A stretch of DNA of 64,000 nt from Thalassotalea sp. 42_200_T64 (GTDB lineage: Bacteria; Pseudomonadota; Gammaproteobacteria; Enterobacterales; Alteromonadaceae), in assembly GCA_002162925.1 (NCBI GenBank), contig MABC01000042.1:48349-112348 (forward strand), written 5' to 3'. The translations under genes were made by a program, and so were the position numbers. The notes below the pieces were generated by a model. That model did no database searches. It was not told the origin of the DNA and saw nothing but the letters and a program-made list of their open reading frames with translations. Positions 58,641-64,000 of the stretch are shown piece after piece; positions within the stretch are counted from its first letter, which is position 1; every line of letters starts with the position of its first letter.

Positions 58641-59635
58641 TATAGTGTCCGTGTTACTTTCTTTAACCCTTGTGGTTCATCAGGGTTAAAGCCTTTGGCT
58701 AATGCCACTTTCTCGACATCCAAATAAAAACGCTGCAGCACTAATAACGGTGCGAGTCGTGGATGAACATCATTAACCACTTGCGCTAGGTGGATCATAT
58801 CGGCACCGCGTGACGTCACTTCGTTTATTTGCGCTTTATGCGCCTGATCAGATTCATCATTGATATGGCAATCGATAATAGTAAGTTGTTGAGCAACGAG
58901 TGTTACCGGACCATGCAGGAATTCAGCGCTAGAAAATGCTTCGGCGTGAATCGAACAGACTTCTTTTAGCTTTAATGCAATCTCTTTTGAAACGGCATAA
59001 CCTAATCCACGCCCAAGGACTACCAGATTACGGGTATCACCTAAGCCTTCAATAGATAATTGCGTCGGGGCGGCAATGACCTTATCTAACGCTGCAGGCA
59101 AAGTCTCTAGCGCTGAAATCAACTCGTCATTTTTGCTCCAGTAAGCGGCAAGTTGCAACAATGCGGATAAGGTTGCTAAATAGCTTTTTGTCGCCGCCAC
59201 AGAGTTCTCTGGGCCAGCTTTTAACGGTAATACGTCATCGGCAAGCTCAGCTAAGGGTGAGGTTTTATCATTAACCAGAGCAACAACATAAGCGCCAGCA
59301 TCTTTGGCCATTTGCGCTTGCGATAAAATGTCAGGGCTACGGCCAGATTGAGAAATGACAATAACAAAGGCATTATCAAGCTTTAAAGTTTTGCCATAAA
59401 CCGATGCCACCGATGGTGCTGCAGCAAAGGTAGGTATTCCGAGTTCAATTTCCAATAAGTATTTGCCAAATACACCAGCATGATCCGATGAACCACGGCC
59501 AATGATCATCACCATTTTTGGATCAAGGTTAATTAACTTATTGCCAATTTTTTCTGCAACACTGGCATTGTCTTTAATTTGCGCGGCAATCACTTGTGGT
59601 GATTGCTTTGCTTCTTTTTCCATCAATGTAGTCAT
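58640..59635 (-). CDS. nagB-II: Glucosamine-6-phosphate deaminase, SIS type (NagB-II)
   Basis: This enzyme converts glucosamine-6-P to fructose-6-P and ammonia and replaces classical NagB in Alteromonadales. The 331-residue protein has two SIS domains (IIGRGSSDHAGVFGKYLLE; VISQSGRSPDILSQA; VVLGRGLGYAVSKEIALKLKEV; AEAFSSAEFLHGP) and lacks the glutaminase domain of GlmS, which separates it from that enzyme. It lies 16 bp after nagK and overlaps nagA. The product feeds glycolysis below Pgi. Confidence 0.93.
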   Translation of the reverse strand: MTTLMEKEAKQSPQVIAAQIKDNASVAEKIGNKLINLDPKMVMIIGRGSSDHAGVFGKYLLEIELGIPTFAAAPSVASVYGKTLKLDNAFVIVISQSGRSPDILSQAQMAKDAGAYVVALVNDKTSPLAELADDVLPLKAGPENSVAATKSYLATLSALLQLAAYWSKNDELISALETLPAALDKVIAAPTQLSIEGLGDTRNLVVLGRGLGYAVSKEIALKLKEVCSIHAEAFSSAEFLHGPVTLVAQQLTIIDCHINDESDQAHKAQINEVTSRGADMIHLAQVVNDVHPRLAPLLVLQRFYLDVEKVALAKGFNPDEPQGLKKVTRTL

Positions 59636-59651
59636 AATATTACCTGAGTAT

Positions 59652-60572
59652 TTAAATTTGTTTGAAAAATGAAAGTGATTTAGCGTTATTTAATGCTTGC
59701 TGTTGCATCGCAAATAACACTGCACCTATTTCTGGAGGATTTGTTGGCACACTAATTTGCGCTGCAACCTCTGAATTTAACCATTGCATTAACCGCGGTT
59801 TTAAGCCGCCAATTAATGAGATCTTATTTGGCTGTTTCGTCATTAAGATATTGAATACCGACTCAAAGTAGGCACACCCTTCTTTGATAATGTCTTTCGC
59901 TATTTGATCGCCGGCATCGGCGGCGTCAAAGATATGAATGGCTAACTGAGCATAAAAAGTGGCGCCGTTACCGGCAATGGTTTCAATTAAAGTATTTGAA
60001 TCATCACAGTTCAATGCCGAAAATATTTTTTCGGTTAGAGCTGTACTGCCAATGATACCGTCGTAACTTAACAATATTTTTTCTACGGCTTTAAAACCAA
60101 ACCAGGCACCGCTACAAATGTCGCCATGAGGAAAACCGTGGGCACCGACGATCAATGTCTGCCCGTTTACCGACACATAACCACAAGAGCCAGTACCGGT
60201 GATCATAATTGCGCCATCATCACCACTGTGAGCACCAAGGCAAGCAATGTGTAAATCGGTTGCTAAATGCATGCTTTTAAACGGGTGTTGCCATTGGTTC
60301 ATTAAATCAAAATATTTCGGCAAATTAACGCCGGCCAATCCAACGCCGGCGATAAGTTCGCTTTTTAAATTTGACTCTAAGTTTGCATTTGCCAGAGCTA
60401 AGTCGGCAGCGTGGCTAACAGAGGCTTGTGCTCTTGCTAAATTATGGAAAGGATTTGCAGCACCCGATATGCCTTCTCCCAACACTTGCATTGATGCGTT
60501 TAAGATCACGGCGTTGCATTTACTGCCGCCTCCATCAATACCTAAAAATAGCTGTTGTTGATTATTTTCCAT
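59652..60572 (-). CDS. nagK: N-acetylglucosamine kinase (BadF/BadG type)
   Basis: NagK phosphorylates GlcNAc at the 6-position. The 306-residue ASKHA kinase has the phosphate-1 motif LFLGIDGGGSKCNAVIL, the GSAGLAG-like segment AGVGLAGVNLP, phosphate-2 ITGTGSCGYV, the HGDICSGAWFGFKAVE region and the adenosine motif SLIGGLKPRL. It is the first gene of nagK-nagB-II-nagA-nagP and has the operator palindrome about 80 bp upstream. Confidence 0.93.
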   Translation of the reverse strand: MENNQQQLFLGIDGGGSKCNAVILNASMQVLGEGISGAANPFHNLARAQASVSHAADLALANANLESNLKSELIAGVGLAGVNLPKYFDLMNQWQHPFKSMHLATDLHIACLGAHSGDDGAIMITGTGSCGYVSVNGQTLIVGAHGFPHGDICSGAWFGFKAVEKILLSYDGIIGSTALTEKIFSALNCDDSNTLIETIAGNGATFYAQLAIHIFDAADAGDQIAKDIIKEGCAYFESVFNILMTKQPNKISLIGGLKPRLMQWLNSEVAAQISVPTNPPEIGAVLFAMQQQALNNAKSLSFFKQI

Positions 60573-60651
60573 TTATGCCTCTTTTCAAAAACGGTGAGTG
60601 TTAGTCATTTGCTAAACTCACCCCTTGATTCGTTAATAAGATACTAACACA

Positions 60652-60669
60652 AATGACAGCGCTGTCATT
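60652..60669 (-). promoter_or_regulatory. 18-bp perfect palindrome upstream of nagK (probable NagR operator)
   Basis: AATGACAGCGCTGTCATT lies 80-97 bp upstream of nagK. Its central CG and length fit a LacI-family site, and it resembles the NagR operator described for GlcNAc genes of Shewanella and relatives (from memory). No lacI-family gene is in the window; the regulator must be elsewhere. Confidence 0.75.
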
Positions 60670-60855
60670 GTGTTTTTACTTTTATTTTAATTATTTTTTT
60701 ACTGATAAAAATATTGGCCTATCTTATAGAACTGATTCTTTACTGGTGTAAGGTATAGGCAAAATTAGCCGACAGGCTTAAAATGGCAAAGGAGGCTACT
60801 ACAGGGCTATCAGGGTGGGCTATGTTGTTCTTGATAAACGAAGTAGCCTTGCTGA

Positions 60856-60880
60856 AAAAGCCCAGCGAACTGGGCTTTTA
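60856..60880 (-). terminator. Intrinsic terminator of the SapC gene
   Basis: AAAAGCCCAG, CGAA, CTGGGCTTTT: a strong 10-bp stem 32 bp after the sapC-family stop. Confidence 0.9.
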
Positions 60881-60911
60881 ACGATTAAGCATTCAGCAAG
60901 TAGGGTGAAAC

Positions 60912-61625
60912 TTAAGCAGAAAGGGCCACTTTCTTTTTCACTAAACGATTAATTTGGTGAATTGAATTTAAATGGGCATAAATTGGTGCTAAAAAGCCAC
61001 GTTTACGTAAATCTAAATAATCTTCATCCGACAATTCGTTTAATTTTTGCTCATTAACTAGGTATAAACCGTTAATTTGTATTTTTTCACCATTGGCGGT
61101 GATGTCTAAGTTTTGTTGCATTAACAAACCTTTTTCAGCCAAAGTTTGCGTAAAACCTTTGGTAATATGAGAATGCTCAAAGTATTTACCCAAAGCTTCT
61201 TTACGGCGAGTAAGGTATTCACTCTCATCACCATTGTCTTCAAACAAGGCGTTGCCTTCTTCTTCATTGACAATGGCATTGTCGGTAGCAATCACTACCA
61301 TCAAATTTTCGGCATCTTTCTTTTCAGGTATTAATGCAAATGGAAACTGAGTTACCGATGCAGGTGCATAGGTGCCTTCCCACTTTTCAGTTGCTGTATA
61401 TAAGTTTTCACCCGGCTTAATGCCAAAAAGTGCAACCGGTTGAAACTTATCCGTATCACCCGTTTTAACAAAAACAACGGGAAACTCAGCTGCAGCTCGA
61501 GAAAATTCATGAACAACTACCGGGGCTAAATGCTGAGAAGCGGCATGAGGAAAATTAGACTGCGTTTTAATTTTAGTTTTTGCGTGTGCAGTTTTATTTA
61601 ATGCTTGAATGTTTTGTTGGCTCAT
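60912..61625 (-). CDS. SapC family protein
   Basis: The 237-residue protein shows SapC family features: AAAEFPVVFVKTGDTDKFQPVALFGIKPGENLY, FALIPEKK and the C-terminal LYLVNEQKLNELSDEDYLDLRKRGFLAPIYAHLNSIHQI. The function is not established; the name comes from a Campylobacter S-layer locus. In marine gammaproteobacteria these genes often stand beside TonB-dependent receptors and sugar operons, so a place in the GlcNAc regulon upstream of nagK is plausible but not shown. No signal peptide is visible. It has its own terminator. Confidence 0.9.
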   Translation of the reverse strand: MSQQNIQALNKTAHAKTKIKTQSNFPHAASQHLAPVVVHEFSRAAAEFPVVFVKTGDTDKFQPVALFGIKPGENLYTATEKWEGTYAPASVTQFPFALIPEKKDAENLMVVIATDNAIVNEEEGNALFEDNGDESEYLTRRKEALGKYFEHSHITKGFTQTLAEKGLLMQQNLDITANGEKIQINGLYLVNEQKLNELSDEDYLDLRKRGFLAPIYAHLNSIHQINRLVKKKVALSA

Positions 61626-61881
61626 TTTAACACTCCCAAAATGTCGGCCTAAATTTAGTAGACAGTTAGACTAAACCGTACTTACACCCCATTACAAGCG
61701 ATTTTTATATAATTTTCTTTGAACCAAACCGTTACAATTTTGGCATTCCGTATTTATACACTTTTTCAATTAACGATGATAAATAACGCATCGAATGACG
61801 AAAATCTAATATTTTCAGGCAGTTCATGAAAATTAGAGCTAAATTATATATGAGCTAAAAATTACCCAGAGGAATAACAAT

Positions 61882-62580
61882 ATGGCGTTGACAAATAAAT
61901 TGGCCGCCGAATTTTTCGGCACTTTCTGGTTAGTATTAGGGGGTTGTGGTAGTGCCGTATTAGCCGCCGGAATACCCGATGTGGGTATAGGTTTTGTTGG
62001 TGTATCTCTGGCCTTCGGTTTAACCGTGATGACAATGGCCTATGCCATTGGTCATGTATCGGGTTGCCATTTAAATCCAGCAGTATCTCTTGGTTTATGG
62101 TCCGGAGGTCGCTTTCCGGCCAATGAATTATTACCTTATATCCTTGCCCAAGTTTCTGGCGGTGTTGCTGGTGCGGCAATTTTGTATGCCATCGCATCAG
62201 GTGCGCCTGGTTTTGATCTTGCTGCCGGTTTTGCTTCCAATGGTTATGCTCAGCACTCACCTGGTGGTTATTCAATGATCGCCGTATTAATTGCCGAAGT
62301 GGTGATGACGTTTATGTTCTTGATGGTGATCTTAGGTGCTACCGACAAACGCGCCCCTGCCGGTTTCGCGCCGATTGCGATTGGCTTATGTTTGACCTTA
62401 ATTCATCTTATTACCATTCCGGTAAGCAACACGTCGGTGAATCCGGCACGCAGTACCGGAGTTGCGGTATTTGTTGGTGACTGGGCAACCGCACAGCTTT
62501 GGCTATTCTGGGTAGCACCAATTGTTGGCGCCCTAATTGCGGGTAAGGTATACGGCTGGATTTCAGCGGAAGAGAAATAG
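61882..62580 (+). CDS. aqpZ: Aquaporin Z
   Basis: AqpZ is a six-helix inner-membrane water channel. The two pore motifs are present: NPA at 65-67 ([14 protein letters not shown]) and the second near 186 ([11 protein letters not shown]), with the selectivity Arg after the second NPA. The N-terminus [30 protein letters not shown] and 232 residues match the AqpZ subgroup rather than glycerol facilitators. GAGGAATAA gives a good ribosome-binding site. It is convergent with the pgi remnant. Confidence 0.97.
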   Translation: MALTNKLAAEFFGTFWLVLGGCGSAVLAAGIPDVGIGFVGVSLAFGLTVMTMAYAIGHVSGCHLNPAVSLGLWSGGRFPANELLPYILAQVSGGVAGAAILYAIASGAPGFDLAAGFASNGYAQHSPGGYSMIAVLIAEVVMTFMFLMVILGATDKRAPAGFAPIAIGLCLTLIHLITIPVSNTSVNPARSTGVAVFVGDWATAQLWLFWVAPIVGALIAGKVYGWISAEEK

Positions 62581-62608
62581 TGACCTCAAAGATTTGACCT
62601 GTAAACAA

Positions 62609-62625
62609 AGTGACCCGAATTAGGG

Positions 62626-62630
<5 letters not shown>
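62609..62630. repeat. Hairpin at the aqpZ/pgi junction
   Basis: AGTGACCC, GAATTA, GGGTCACT: an 8-bp perfect stem that overlaps the pgi stop codon and ends transcription poorly as it lacks a T run. Confidence 0.55.
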
Positions 62631-63899
<1,269 letters not shown>

Positions 63900-63972
63900 C
63901 TAAATTGAACAAATTTGATTTGCTAAAGGTAGAATCCCGATTTTTTTTCGGTTATTTTCAGGAACTTCTAGG

Positions 63973-63995
63973 ATCAAGTTGACGATCCTTTTTAC
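63973..63995 (+). terminator. Possible terminator beyond the pgi remnant
   Basis: AGGATC, loop AAGTTGAC, GATCCT then TTTT. If real, it belongs to a plus-strand transcript that starts within or before the pgi remnant; the flanking 100 bp show no gene. Confidence 0.35.
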
Positions 63996-64000
63996 CCATG

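Larger units (their letters stand above)
60573..60911. other. nag promoter region and SapC terminator
   Basis: This 339-bp gap holds the operator palindrome (60652-60669) and the sapC terminator AAAAGCCCAG-CGAA-CTGGGCTTTT (60856-60880, minus strand). A -10-like TATAGAAC near 60726 was not convincing. No gene is seen. Confidence 0.5.

Noticed and set aside
58640..59635. Assignment as GlmS or AgaS
   Set aside because: No N-terminal glutaminase domain is present, and the nagK/nagA context favours the NagB-II deaminase.

Overview
The window reads as a chromosomal segment of a marine gammaproteobacterium, most likely in or near the Colwelliaceae (Thalassotalea/Colwellia-like). This rests on the moderately AT-rich sequence, on E. 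coli-type gene orders with Alteromonadales traits (NagK / two-SIS-domain NagB-II / NagA / NagP set, SapC protein, DUF885 lipoprotein), and on the protein sequences as I recognise them. The assignment is an inference, not a database result.

Layout. 1-3.9 kb: 3' end of mgsA, then trmB and yggL (minus) facing mutY-yggX (plus), then tRNA-Phe and tRNA-Thr. 3.9-14.1 kb is an accessory island: an AT-rich gene-poor stretch with a 105-bp inverted-repeat element, a truncated transposase with an IS21 IstA-like N-terminus and an IS630-like catalytic half, a GntR/FCD regulator with two winged helices and a palindrome at its own promoter, a GH29 alpha-L-fucosidase broken by three frameshifts, a secreted DNRLRE protein broken at three places, a small membrane protein, and the tail of an IS110-family transposase. 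14.1-23 kb is the protein-quality cluster tig-clpP-clpX-lon-hupB-ppiD (minus). 23.7-24.2 kb is a tRNA cluster (Arg, His and two identical Pro genes with a Pro remnant between them). 24.5-34.6 kb holds folD, cysS, ppiB-lpxH, a DUF885 lipoprotein, miaE, a TetR regulator with an aldehyde dehydrogenase and a small protein, and a Yip1-like membrane protein. 35-45.4 kb is the conserved block pdxB-asd-fimV-truA-accD-folC-dedD-cvpA-purF. 45.6-54.5 kb holds two divergent RND efflux loci, the second with a frameshifted permease. 54.6-64 kb holds a DEAD-box helicase, the GlcNAc catabolic operon nagK-nagB-II-nagA-nagP (nagP broken) behind an 18-bp perfect palindrome, a SapC protein, aqpZ and a decayed pgi.

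Two themes stand out. First, at least five loci carry coding lesions (fucosidase, DNRLRE protein, RND permease, nagP, pgi). Four of them concern sugar uptake, polysaccharide breakdown or hexose-phosphate metabolism. The lesions include internal stops, a microhomology-type deletion and a 5' truncation, so sequencing error alone is a poor explanation, although single-base shifts in A runs could still be errors. Second, the intergenic DNA is rich in small repeats: ten arrays of 7-bp tandem repeats whose unit sequence differs by locus while the 7-bp period is kept, a composite interspersed repeat ending in small hairpins with a TCCN loop and covarying stems, a pair of 'GGRATGACG' hairpin repeats, and ACCAATTTGGT palindromes. 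No CRISPR array, prophage, toxin-antitoxin pair or biosynthetic cluster was seen. I did not find a clear new multi-gene system; the strongest candidates for something undescribed are the intergenic repeat families and the chimeric transposase.
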